A DNA stretch of 26,290 bases, from IMG/VR virus record IMGVR_UViG_3300020731_000405, positions 1-26,290 of that record; one strand, 5' to 3'. Numbering within the stretch: the first letter of the stretch is position 1; every line of letters starts with the position of its first letter. Below, in pieces: positions 13,221 to 21,089 of the stretch. The position numbers and the translations under genes were made by a program. The stretch is from a virus. The notes beneath the pieces are model-generated. The model worked only from the letters and a program-made list of their open reading frames with translations. It did no database searches and was not told the origin of the DNA.

Positions 13221-13412
13221 TTATTTTGTTTCTTTACGAGCATTTTTAACTGCTGTAACATCATTACGTGTTTCTTTGCAAAGTTTAGCTAATTCTTGTA
13301 AATGCTTACGGACACGAGTTCCTGCGGCACCGACTTCTTTATCATAAAACTTTTCAAAATCACCTTCCATTGCTTCTACTAATGCTGTGAATTCTGCGTA
13401 TTTGTTTGCCAT
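13221..13412 (-). CDS. Histone H1/Hc1-like DNA-binding protein
   Basis: 63 aa from the ATG at 13412, set by AAAGGAGAAGTAAA. The pattern GAAGTRVRKHLQELAKLCKE (residues 28-47) and the short helical plan match the Hc1/H1-like family found in Chlamydia and many Bacteroidetes, in which AAGTRxRK-x-L-x-EL is conserved. It is basic at the C-terminus (VKNARKETK) but lacks the long Lys/Ala tail of the bacterial forms. Such proteins bind and compact DNA. In a phage it might help pack DNA, shield incoming DNA or silence host DNA; the sequence does not tell which. Confidence 0.72.
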   Translation of the reverse strand: MANKYAEFTALVEAMEGDFEKFYDKEVGAAGTRVRKHLQELAKLCKETRNDVTAVKNARKETK

Positions 13413-13431
13413 TTTACTTCTCCTTTGTGTA

Positions 13432-14319
13432 TTATGGATTTTTTGTAACACCCTTGAGGATGTTCTTGATACTCGCCAATTCTGGCGGTAAAGTTGCAAG
13501 CTCTGATATCAGCTGATCTAATGCACTTGGATTCTGTGCATAGTACGCATACTGAGTTGCTTTTTCGATTATGGAATAAGGATCCACTGCATGTATACCT
13601 TGATTGTTAGCCATATTAGTTAATGCAGAAATATTGGCTTCAATGTTAGTTAATGCCTGACCTGCGGCCGCTAATGGGCCAACTGCCGCCATCAAATATA
13701 TAGGGTTTGATGGATCTGATTTTTGTGGCATGCTGACATAAAATTCTGCACTCACTCCTGGAACAACATAATCGACAATAAATGTTCCTGGCAATATGCC
13801 TGGGCCTACTAACAACATACCTGGACGAGGATCAGCTTGTAACGATGGCACAGTTGGAGTACATGTCAGTGTACCATATCCGCCGGCCATAAATGTAATA
13901 GGACCATCGTTGTTAGGGAATTGACTAGAAATAGTAATTGATGTGGTACTATTAATTGTAGCAATTTTTGTAAGCCCACCGAAGTATCCAGTATTTGGAG
14001 CAGGTGCCACTGCTAGATTAGTTAACACCATTCCAGGCAACATTTTTGCTACAGCTGATGGATCTAATCCTGATACTACCGAACCTGTAACAGTTCCAGT
14101 TACACTGGCTAGCTGACTTATAGGTTGCACCGGTGCAAAGATGCCTGCAAAAATATAAGTACATTCGCTTAAATTTTCTAGCGAATTAGCAATACGTTCC
14201 AAATATGGATGATAAGCAAATGCTACACCCGCACTAGGAACTGTAACTGGTACGGTTGAAATTAAACCCGTTAACGATGCAAGGGGTAATGTAGGGATTA
14301 AGGGTCTTATGTATGCCAT
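13432..14319 (-). CDS. Beta-rich structural protein
   Basis: 295 aa, no signal peptide. The middle (residues about 70-210) is built of segments of the type MLPGMVLTNLAVAP, INSTTSITISSQFPNNDG and PRPGMLLVGPGILPGT, resembling a beta repeat (P-G-M-x-(V/L)-x-G-x-G) that also occurs twice in the tailspike at 19011. The last 85 residues are helical (ALTNIEANISALTNMANN). The gene follows the LSm-like gene after 2 bases. A virion or tail-fibre-associated protein is the best guess. Confidence 0.55.
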   Translation of the reverse strand: MAYIRPLIPTLPLASLTGLISTVPVTVPSAGVAFAYHPYLERIANSLENLSECTYIFAGIFAPVQPISQLASVTGTVTGSVVSGLDPSAVAKMLPGMVLTNLAVAPAPNTGYFGGLTKIATINSTTSITISSQFPNNDGPITFMAGGYGTLTCTPTVPSLQADPRPGMLLVGPGILPGTFIVDYVVPGVSAEFYVSMPQKSDPSNPIYLMAAVGPLAAAGQALTNIEANISALTNMANNQGIHAVDPYSIIEKATQYAYYAQNPSALDQLISELATLPPELASIKNILKGVTKNP

Positions 14320-14321
14320 GA

Positions 14322-14618
14322 TTAAGCAGTAGCCAACTTGATACCTGTAGTCTGTTGAATATAAGTATCTGCGGCATCCTTCATTGTAGGTGCTAGTACC
14401 ATTACGGTACCTTTAAAGATATCAATATCTAAATCAGGGTCAGTTGTAAACAAAAAGGGAACTAAGGCTACACCTTTTTGACTTGCGGTTAGTACCAACG
14501 GTTTACTAACTTTAATGGACGTTGGAGTTTCTTCAACTAATTTAGCGACAATTTCTTCGCCCGCAGTTGTTTTAATTGTTACTACTTCACCTGGAGTGAT
14601 ACCTTTATTGATTAACAT
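14322..14618 (-). CDS. Small LSm/Hfq-like beta-barrel protein (fold inferred)
   Basis: 98 aa. GEVVTIKTTAGEEIVAKLVE, then TSIKVSKPLVLTAS, has the strand pattern and Gly-x-Glu turn of the Sm1 motif, and LFTTDPDLDIDIFKGTVMVL could be the Sm2-like second half. T4-like marine phages commonly have proteins of this sort near structural genes. RNA binding like Hfq is possible but not shown: the Hfq-specific residues are not evident. Start ATG follows AGAGGAAAAAC and overlaps the glutaredoxin stop by 14 bases. Confidence 0.6.
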   Translation of the reverse strand: MLINKGITPGEVVTIKTTAGEEIVAKLVEETPTSIKVSKPLVLTASQKGVALVPFLFTTDPDLDIDIFKGTVMVLAPTMKDAADTYIQQTTGIKLATA

Positions 14619-14847
14619 GTTTTTCCTCTTCGAAATGTTTTTTGAGTTCTGTAAACCCGCCTATTAATTTATCGTCTAAAAATATTTGCGGAACGGTTCT
14701 GGCATTAGGTACTGCTTCTAATAATTGTTCTTTTGTCCAATCTTTATTAACGTTACGTTCTTCAAATTCGATTCCTTTCATTTTGAGCAAGTTTTTTGCT
14801 TGATCACAAAATGGGCAGGCATTTTTACTCCATACAATAGCTTTCAT
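14605..14847 (-). CDS. grx: Glutaredoxin
   Basis: 80 aa from the ATG at 14847, set by AAAGGAACATAT; an upstream in-frame start would extend into nrdB and is not needed. The active site is Cys-Pro-Phe-Cys (residues 11-14, KNACPFCDQAK), with the cis-Pro loop RTVPQIFLDD and the glutathione-site GGFTEL. It re-reduces NrdA after each turnover, which explains its place after nrdB. A TTGACT-18-TATAAT promoter lies at the end of nrdB, so it can also be transcribed alone. Confidence 0.95.
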   Translation of the reverse strand: MKAIVWSKNACPFCDQAKNLLKMKGIEFEERNVNKDWTKEQLLEAVPNARTVPQIFLDDKLIGGFTELKKHFEEEKHVNQ

Positions 14848-14859
14848 ATATGTTCCTTT

Positions 14860-14889
14860 ATTATAGTGCAGGTAATGAATCGTAGTCAA
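14860..14889 (-). promoter_or_regulatory. Sigma70-type promoter TTGACT-18-TATAAT before glutaredoxin
   Basis: 5/6 -35 and perfect -10 with an 18-base spacer; the -10 includes the TAA stop of nrdB. Predicted +1 is about 6 bases before the glutaredoxin ATG, inside the ribosome site, so the leader would be very short. Confidence 0.55.
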
Positions 14890-15961
14890 TAGTGTCGCTC
14901 ATAACACCAATGACATAGTTAGTTGATTCGTTTTCCTGTAGTGCTGTTTGTTTTTTACTTGTATCACTGTGCTTGTTAAACCAAGGGATTGGGGTAGACT
15001 TTGGAGCAGGTTGTTGATACTTGATGCCAATATCCTTAAGGGCACCTACTGCTGTGTAGTCTACAAATTCTTTAAGGATGTTAGCGTTGAGTCCGATAAC
15101 TGGTCCTTTTTGGAATAGATAATCGGCCCATTGTTTTTCTTCTCGAATTACATCCATGTATAGTTGATATACTTCTTGCTCGTACTCTGCTTTAACTGCG
15201 GCAAAGCGAGGATCTTCTTTGACCACTTGATTAATCAAGAAAGCCGTCCAACCTTTATGTAGTAACTCGTCTTGTAGGATCAAACTGATAATGTTACCAT
15301 TACCAATAAAGATTTTATTCTCTACCATGGCCAAACTAGTAGCAAAACTAACCATAAAGCGGAAAGCTTCTAATGCATAGCTAGCGTGTAATGCTAGATA
15401 GATTGCTTTAATGTGAGTTGTTTCGTTGACTTTTTCGCCAGCTTCTTTACGACAGTTAATTTGATGTAATGCTTCGTAATAGTTTCCTACACTGCTAGCC
15501 ATATCAATAATAGCCTGTGTATCATGGATAGTGTTAAACACTTCTTTAGGCACGTTATAGATATTACGAATGATATGGCTGTAACTACGACTATGGATGT
15601 TTGTTTCGAAGAATGTCCAGTTGTAAACTAGTGCTTCTAATTCTGGTAAACTAATTACAGGAGCAAACACTTGGCTTGGGCCACGTCCTTGTAAACTGTC
15701 TAAGGCTGTTTGTCTTAATAGATTACTGGTAAAGATATGTTTAACAGCATCGCTAGCGTCTTTAAAGTCATTTGCATCTTTGCTTAGACTAATTTCTTCT
15801 GGAACCCAAAAGAAGCCACGTGCAGTTTTTTCAAAGTCTGCAATCTTGTTGTATTTGACTTCTTCGAAACGTTGTATGGTAACAGGCCCAGCTGGGTCTA
15901 GAAACATCTTACGTGATAGATAGTCTGTCTTTGTGTTTAAATTATACTGAGCTTGACTCAT
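14861..15961 (-). CDS. nrdB: Class I ribonucleotide reductase beta subunit
   Basis: 366 aa, family length (E. coli NrdB 376). It forms the diiron-tyrosyl radical that NrdA uses. Asp88 (ALDSLQGR), Glu119 and His123 with radical Tyr127 (FFETNIHSRSYSHIIRN), then a Glu in YALEAFRFMVSF and Glu/His in LQDELLHKGW give the metal ligands. Compared with E. coli E-T-I-H the first helix has one extra residue (E-T-N-I-H); the His-to-Tyr spacing is unchanged. The C-terminus, ending DTIDYDSLPAL, should dock on NrdA. ATG overlaps the iscU stop by 4 bases. Order nrdA-iscU-nrdB-grx is compact and co-transcribed. Confidence 0.97.
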   Translation of the reverse strand: MSQAQYNLNTKTDYLSRKMFLDPAGPVTIQRFEEVKYNKIADFEKTARGFFWVPEEISLSKDANDFKDASDAVKHIFTSNLLRQTALDSLQGRGPSQVFAPVISLPELEALVYNWTFFETNIHSRSYSHIIRNIYNVPKEVFNTIHDTQAIIDMASSVGNYYEALHQINCRKEAGEKVNETTHIKAIYLALHASYALEAFRFMVSFATSLAMVENKIFIGNGNIISLILQDELLHKGWTAFLINQVVKEDPRFAAVKAEYEQEVYQLYMDVIREEKQWADYLFQKGPVIGLNANILKEFVDYTAVGALKDIGIKYQQPAPKSTPIPWFNKHSDTSKKQTALQENESTNYVIGVMSDTIDYDSLPAL

Positions 15962-16335
15962 TGTTGTCTCTTTTTGTAATCTTCTATTGCGGCTTTGATA
16001 GCGTCCTCGGCTAAGATACTACAATGTATCTTTACTGGCGGTAGAGCAAGTTCTTCAGCGATGTCGCTATTTTTGATAGCTTGCGCTTCATCCAGTGTTC
16101 TTCCTTTGACCCATTCTGTAACGAGTGAACTAGAAGCGATTGCGGAACCGCATCCATATGTCTTGAAACGAGCATCTCTAATAATACCATCTTCGACCTT
16201 TATTTGTAATTTCATCACATCACCGCATGCAGGGGCGCCTACCATGCCAGTGCCAACACCTTGCTCGTCTTTGGCAAAACTACCTACGTTACGAGGATTC
16301 TCATAATGATCGATAACTTTGTCTGAGTAACTCAT
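15958..16335 (-). CDS. iscU: IscU iron-sulfur cluster scaffold
   Basis: 125 aa from the ATG at 16335, with GAGG 8 bases upstream; the length and first residues (MSYSDKVIDHYENPRNVGSF) match E. coli IscU (128). All three cluster Cys are present: Cys37 (APACGDV, with Asp39), Cys62 (YGCGSAIASSS) and Cys105 (KIHCSILAEDA), and LPPVK at 98-102 is the HscA chaperone-binding motif. It should build 2Fe-2S clusters using host IscS and HscAB. Neither subunit of class Ia reductase needs Fe-S, so the likely client is ferredoxin, which would serve NrdB radical upkeep, heme oxygenase and the bilin reductase. Confidence 0.96.
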   Translation of the reverse strand: MSYSDKVIDHYENPRNVGSFAKDEQGVGTGMVGAPACGDVMKLQIKVEDGIIRDARFKTYGCGSAIASSSLVTEWVKGRTLDEAQAIKNSDIAEELALPPVKIHCSILAEDAIKAAIEDYKKRQQ

Positions 16336-16475
16336 TTCCAAGTCCTCACAGCAATCCAGTGTTGAATACGTTGTATGCGCCAAGCTAGCCATGCAGGTAC
16401 TTGACAAATTCTTTTTCCACTAGGTGTGTATAAAACATTATTACTGTCTACACCCATTAGTCCAATAGCTATCAT
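16332..16475 (-). CDS. 47-aa ORF between nrdA and iscU
   Basis: MIAIGLMGVDSNNVLYTPSG begins it and VRTWK ends it. Its ATG overlaps the nrdA TGA (ATGA) and its TGA overlaps the iscU ATG (ATGA), so it is joined to both neighbours by stop-start coupling. It holds one Cys and a Trp/Arg-rich half (PAWLAWRIQRIQHW). No family recognised. Perfect overlap at both ends, with no spare bases, argues that it is translated; the Trp/Arg helix could bind a partner or a membrane surface. Confidence 0.6.
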   Translation of the reverse strand: MIAIGLMGVDSNNVLYTPSGKRICQVPAWLAWRIQRIQHWIAVRTWK

Positions 16476-18814
16476 AATTTACATGCCTCACAATCATCTT
16501 CAAGTTCTTCGTAATGGTAACCATTTACTTGAACTCCATTTACCTGTGTCATTTCTGGTGTAGGTTCTTCTACCATTTTACTGCCAGCTTTGTTAATCAA
16601 ACTATAGTAGAATGTTTTTAATCCCCACATATGAGCTTGCATTAAATTCTTAGCAATAAGCGTAGTTGGAACTTTACGGTCTGCCCAGTGTGCTGGATTG
16701 TAAAAAGTGTTTGTACTTATGCTTTGATCAACGTAGGCGGCAAGAACTGAAGCAGTTTTTAAATAACCATCGCAGTCTTTTTGCTCCCACATCAATTGAT
16801 ATTTGTTTTTAAGTTTATGATATTCAGGTACCACTTGAACAAATGATCCAGCCTTTGATTCTTTAACACTAATCAAACTCATAGGCATTTCGATTCCATT
16901 AGTGCTGTTTATAACAACACTACTGCTTTCAACTGGTGCAATAGCCATTAAAGTAGCGTTGCGAACTCCATACTGTTTCATATTAGCACGTAGTGGTTCC
17001 CAGTCAAGTTCTGGAGTAAAGTCGGCAAGCTCATTTACACCGTTAGCACGGCGTTCCCAAGGAAATTCACCTTGTCCGTAACGGGTGTGTTGGCTATCAA
17101 CACATGCGCCACGTTCTTTGGCTAACTCTACTGTTGCTTCTGTTAAATAAAACGCTTGATGTTCCATCCACGATTTTACATCTTGTAAGGCATCTTTTTC
17201 GCCATACTTGAGTCCACGCTTTGCATGCCAATAGGCTAGATTAGTTACACCAATGCCTAGTGGTTGGATTTCATCATTGCTTAACTTAGATTGAATAGAT
17301 AAAAAGTCCTGGTAATCCAAAATATTACAAAGGCTACGTTGAAGAATACGACAAGCACGACGCATGTCTTCAGGATTTCTAAAAGCACCCCAATTAATAC
17401 TACCAAGAGTACACAGAGCAATTCGACCATCCGCGTCATCAAGACGTTTAAAAGGTTTTGTAGGTAATAGTATTTCACAGCAAAGATTACTTTGGTAAAT
17501 TGTATGATACTCGGGATCAAATGGTCCTTGGTTCATAACATTGTCAATAAACACAAGATAGATACGACCTGTATCTGTACGTTCTTTTAAGATGCCGCCT
17601 TTGAATACATCTTCGGCATTCATAGTTTTCTTACGCAAGTCTTTACGCTTTTCATACTTGACATACAGTTCTTCAAACAATGCAGTATTTTTGTAAAATG
17701 CTTCGTACAAGTCTGGAACTTCATTAGGATCGAAGAATGTAATATTTTCCTTGTTCTTAAAGCGGCGCCAAAAGAATGCAGATAGTACTACACCATAGTC
17801 CATGTGTCGTACACGAGTTTCTTCAGTGCCTTGATTATTTTTAAGAACGATAAGGTCATCAAACTGATGATGCCAAATAGGATAAAACACAGTGGCACTA
17901 GCGTTGCGAATGCCGCCTTGTGAACAACTTCTTAAATCTCCAAACCACTTCTTCAAGAATGGAATCATGCCAGTGTGCATAATCTCGCCGCCTCTAATAG
18001 GCGAACCTAGTGGGCGTAGACGTCCAATCTCCAAGCCAATGCCAGCACGTTTGCTAGCATACTTGGCCATCATTTCACCTGAAGCGAAAATGCTATCAAG
18101 ATCATCATCGCTACGGATGAGTACACAGGAACTGAACTGTTTAGTGGGAGTGCCAAGACCAGCAAGAACTGGAGTAGCGAGAGTAAACAAACCATCACTG
18201 GCGGCATTGTAATACTCTTTAATATAACGCATCCTAGCTGTGTTAGGTTCTTCTTTATGGAACACAGTAGCCGCGGCCACAATGTATCTAATTTGAGGAG
18301 TTTCATAAGTTTCCTTTGTCGCACGGTTGCGTACCAAATACTTTTCAATTAACTGCTCAATAGCCGCATAACCATATTGTTCATCTTTACTATGATCCAA
18401 CATGTCATTCATCTTATTCCAATCGTCTTCAGTATACCACTCGAGTAATTCGGGTGTATATAAACCTACTTCGACATTTTTCTTTACGATGGAATATAAA
18501 TGAGGAACTTCATATTGACCATATACATCTTTACGTAGCATACTCAAACGTTGTTTGCCTGCTACATATTGATAATTGGTGTGACCTACATCTGGATTAT
18601 GTTCAACGTCGATCAAATCTACAATAGCACGAAGAGTGATACTATCAATTTCTTCTGTAGTAATCCCATCGTAAAAATTTACTTGGGCTTTGATCTCAAT
18701 CATAGATTGACTAACGTCTGCAATACCCTGGCACACCTTTGCCACTTGTGCCTGCCATTTTTCAATTGTTAATGGCTCTTTTTGTCCGCTTCTTTTAATT
18801 ACTGTAATATTCAT
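16472..18814 (-). CDS. nrdA: Class I ribonucleotide reductase alpha subunit
   Basis: 780 aa, family length (E. coli 761). Residues 1-95 form the ATP-cone allosteric domain (TVIKRSGQKEPLTIEKWQ). Catalytic set: Cys230 (QFSSCVLI), Asn443-Cys445-Glu447 (SNLCCEILLPT), Cys468 (ALCTLGSIN), and the radical-path Tyr736-Tyr737 (KTFYYSL). The C-terminal swinging arm ends Cys775-x-x-Cys778 (DDCEACKL), the pair that glutaredoxin reduces. With NrdB it converts NDPs to dNDPs for phage DNA. A TATAAATA late promoter lies 39 bases before the start; an early promoter for the operon is not evident in the same gap. Codon and base use match the neighbours. Confidence 0.98.
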   Translation of the reverse strand: MNITVIKRSGQKEPLTIEKWQAQVAKVCQGIADVSQSMIEIKAQVNFYDGITTEEIDSITLRAIVDLIDVEHNPDVGHTNYQYVAGKQRLSMLRKDVYGQYEVPHLYSIVKKNVEVGLYTPELLEWYTEDDWNKMNDMLDHSKDEQYGYAAIEQLIEKYLVRNRATKETYETPQIRYIVAAATVFHKEEPNTARMRYIKEYYNAASDGLFTLATPVLAGLGTPTKQFSSCVLIRSDDDLDSIFASGEMMAKYASKRAGIGLEIGRLRPLGSPIRGGEIMHTGMIPFLKKWFGDLRSCSQGGIRNASATVFYPIWHHQFDDLIVLKNNQGTEETRVRHMDYGVVLSAFFWRRFKNKENITFFDPNEVPDLYEAFYKNTALFEELYVKYEKRKDLRKKTMNAEDVFKGGILKERTDTGRIYLVFIDNVMNQGPFDPEYHTIYQSNLCCEILLPTKPFKRLDDADGRIALCTLGSINWGAFRNPEDMRRACRILQRSLCNILDYQDFLSIQSKLSNDEIQPLGIGVTNLAYWHAKRGLKYGEKDALQDVKSWMEHQAFYLTEATVELAKERGACVDSQHTRYGQGEFPWERRANGVNELADFTPELDWEPLRANMKQYGVRNATLMAIAPVESSSVVINSTNGIEMPMSLISVKESKAGSFVQVVPEYHKLKNKYQLMWEQKDCDGYLKTASVLAAYVDQSISTNTFYNPAHWADRKVPTTLIAKNLMQAHMWGLKTFYYSLINKAGSKMVEEPTPEMTQVNGVQVNGYHYEELEDDCEACKL

Positions 18815-18852
18815 TTCTGTCGCTTTGCAAGTTAGATAAGTTGTTTAGGAAG

Positions 18853-18860
18853 TATTTATA
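18853..18860 (-). promoter_or_regulatory. T4-type late promoter TATAAATA upstream of nrdA
   Basis: Perfect octamer, followed by CTTCC; the leader would be about 35 bases. The 196-base gap 18815-19010 holds this promoter and the tailspike terminator, with no ORF. Confidence 0.75.
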
Positions 18861-18918
18861 GATTCAAAACCAACTCGCGAAAGATATTTTACCTCTTGGA
18901 TTTTTATAATAAAAATGC

Positions 18919-18960
18919 AGAGATACAGCCGGTTCTTATACACCCGGAGACTATATCTCT
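18919..18960 (-). terminator. Terminator-like nested hairpin after the tailspike gene
   Basis: AGAGATA and TATCTCT (7 bp) enclose a CCGG/CCGG stem with an 11-base loop. On the minus strand the stem is followed by GCATTTTTATTATAAAAAT, a T-rich run that is itself a palindrome, consistent with intrinsic termination between the tailspike and the nrdA late promoter. Confidence 0.6.
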
Positions 18961-19010
18961 CTTCTAAAGTTAATTATATACGTGTTTTTAAGACAAGTCT
19001 ACCGGTTTGA

Positions 19011-21062
19011 TTACAAAACGGCAGAATAAGAATACAGTAACACACCTGTATCGTTTGTAGCAGTATTTGAATAATTAATAACCAAACTGTTGTTTTGTAT
19101 TTGGGCACTGAATTGTAATAGAACATCGTTAGTAGCTGTTCCAGTCCAATCATATTCGTCTGTCAGTTGTACTGCTTGATTTTTGGTATCACACATTACA
19201 GAAATTACGCCTCTACGGCTTTGTGCAATATAGGTACTACGGTATACATAATTGATTACAAAGTTTACACCATCGGTTGGAATAGGTAATCTAAATGCAA
19301 ACGTTGGACTTGATATGTTAGTAATCTGTACTTGTTGCATTCCATATGATGTATAACTTACATAGCCGCTTACTTCTGGATAGTATGGAACACTGAATGT
19401 TAATGTACCACTTGGAGTTGTTGCTGGAGGAGTTGTAAGCACAAGAGTAGTACTGTTGGTTACGCTCGAAACTAACTGTGTGCCATCGAATCCTGTTCCA
19501 GTAACAGCCATGCCCTGGTAAATGCCTGTGGTACTAGCCACTACCAATGTAGTTCCGCTAGAGCCAGCAATCGTATATGTAGTATTGATATAAGGAACAG
19601 TAGTTGCCAAATCACCTGGGCGATCACTTTGGTCGTTGATACTAGCGTTGCCAGCAACACCAAAATAAATTTGTGGGAATGCCGCAGAGATTCTATTTGA
19701 TCCGCCGTTATTACCTACATTATACAAACGTGTATTTCTAGTTGTGTTACCAGTACCAAACGTTACATACACAGCTTCTTGTTTAACATTTTCAAAACGG
19801 CTGTCTGCTATTTCGTTATTGCATGGACCATATAACTGACCTGCACTTACTCCATCAGTTGTAGGACCAAATGCAAAACCTTGTTGTACATTATAAACAT
19901 ACATGTCTTGGAATGTGTTGTTGATAATGTCGTAGTTTGATAATACTCCGTAACCGAATCCGCCAATACCAACATCTTTAAAAATGTTTCGTTGACATGT
20001 TACTAAACGACTAAATGCAGTCATAATAATACCAGCACTAGTAGCATAGAACGCATTTGCCCATGAACCTGTAATAGAAATATTTTCAAAGCGACTATCA
20101 CGAACAGCATCCAAACGCAAACCTGCATCAATAGCAGTATTCATGAACAGTGTCATGTTCTTGATAGTAATGTTGCGTGGTTGATTTAGATAAGTTGGAG
20201 CAGGCGCCGCATTAGCTGTAAAGGTCAATGTACCAGATGGAGTGCTGTCAGGATTACCACTAATAGTAATAGTGCTAGAGTCAACTACGCTAACAATAGT
20301 CTGCGCACTGATAAATCCTGTGCCAGTAATTACCATGCCAGGCACTAGCCCTGTTGTGCCATTCAATGCATCGCTACGTGATAGTTTTACAGTTGTACCG
20401 CTTGAACCTAATGCTACATACGTGGCTTTTTCCACAGTAGACATTGTGAATATATTTGGTACTCCAGCTGAAGCAGTATCATTTACAAACTGGAAAACAG
20501 GACCAGTTCCGTTATTTTGAATGATAGTCTTGTCTTTGTCTACACCTTCTAGTGTAGCATAGCTAGGAATATAAATTGTGCTAGAAACTATGTAAGTTCC
20601 TGCTGGGAAGAATAATTTTACTCTGCTAGCAGTATTGCTAACATTAATAGGATTTAAGAATAGTTGATTAATGGCCAATTGAATTGTGGCGGTGTTATCA
20701 GTAACACCATCACCCACTGCACCAAAGTCAGCTATGCTTGGATTTTCATCTAGTTTAGATTGTGTAGCACGAACGTATGGATAGTTTGCACCAAGCACAC
20801 CAGTTTGAATAGAATAATCGTCTTTTTTGTACTGGTATGTAATTAAGTCGAGAATGTTGCCATTAGCACCTAAATCATTAGCTGTAAGAATTTTAGTGTT
20901 GCCAACATACGGCGCACCTTCTGCTACACTACCGTTTCCGATGTATAAGTTTTGACTATCGATTCCCCATGCCATTTCGCCGGAAGCTAACTGAGGTAAT
21001 CCGCTTCCGGAATTTTCTTTGCCACGTCTCACTTGTATGCGACTTATTTGCACTACAGCCAT
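19011..21062 (-). CDS. Tailspike / tail fibre with pectate-lyase-type beta-helix
   Basis: 683 aa. Residues 4-50 (SRIQVRRGKENSG, LASGEMAWGIDSQNLYIGNG) are the short N-terminal domain found on many phage fibre and host-recognition proteins. Residues 108-200 have IADFGAVGDGVTDNTATIQ and FFPAGTYIVSSTIYIP, the pectate-lyase-3 entry to a right-handed beta-helix that runs to about 475. Two related beta inserts, at about 216-281 and 498-557, share P/Q-G-M-x-(V/I)-T-G-T-G-F and S-G-T-L-T-F. The last 120 residues are a beta-rich tip. It likely binds or degrades host surface polysaccharide. ATG follows AGAGGATTAAATT, and a GATAAATA late promoter lies upstream. Confidence 0.88.
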   Translation of the reverse strand: MAVVQISRIQVRRGKENSGSGLPQLASGEMAWGIDSQNLYIGNGSVAEGAPYVGNTKILTANDLGANGNILDLITYQYKKDDYSIQTGVLGANYPYVRATQSKLDENPSIADFGAVGDGVTDNTATIQLAINQLFLNPINVSNTASRVKLFFPAGTYIVSSTIYIPSYATLEGVDKDKTIIQNNGTGPVFQFVNDTASAGVPNIFTMSTVEKATYVALGSSGTTVKLSRSDALNGTTGLVPGMVITGTGFISAQTIVSVVDSSTITISGNPDSTPSGTLTFTANAAPAPTYLNQPRNITIKNMTLFMNTAIDAGLRLDAVRDSRFENISITGSWANAFYATSAGIIMTAFSRLVTCQRNIFKDVGIGGFGYGVLSNYDIINNTFQDMYVYNVQQGFAFGPTTDGVSAGQLYGPCNNEIADSRFENVKQEAVYVTFGTGNTTRNTRLYNVGNNGGSNRISAAFPQIYFGVAGNASINDQSDRPGDLATTVPYINTTYTIAGSSGTTLVVASTTGIYQGMAVTGTGFDGTQLVSSVTNSTTLVLTTPPATTPSGTLTFSVPYYPEVSGYVSYTSYGMQQVQITNISSPTFAFRLPIPTDGVNFVINYVYRSTYIAQSRRGVISVMCDTKNQAVQLTDEYDWTGTATNDVLLQFSAQIQNNSLVINYSNTATNDTGVLLYSYSAVL

Positions 21063-21081
21063 AATTTAATCCTCTTTAGGA

Positions 21082-21089
21082 TATTTATC
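21082..21089 (-). promoter_or_regulatory. Late-type promoter GATAAATA upstream of the tailspike
   Basis: TGATAAATAT on the minus strand 19 bases before the tailspike ATG; its TGA is the stop of the nuclease gene at 21088. Position suits a late gene with a short leader. Confidence 0.65.

Noticed and set aside
16395-16435. Plus-strand TTGACA with TATAAA downstream in the nrdA-iscU gap
   Set aside because: The spacer is 22 bases, too long for sigma70, and no plus-strand gene follows.
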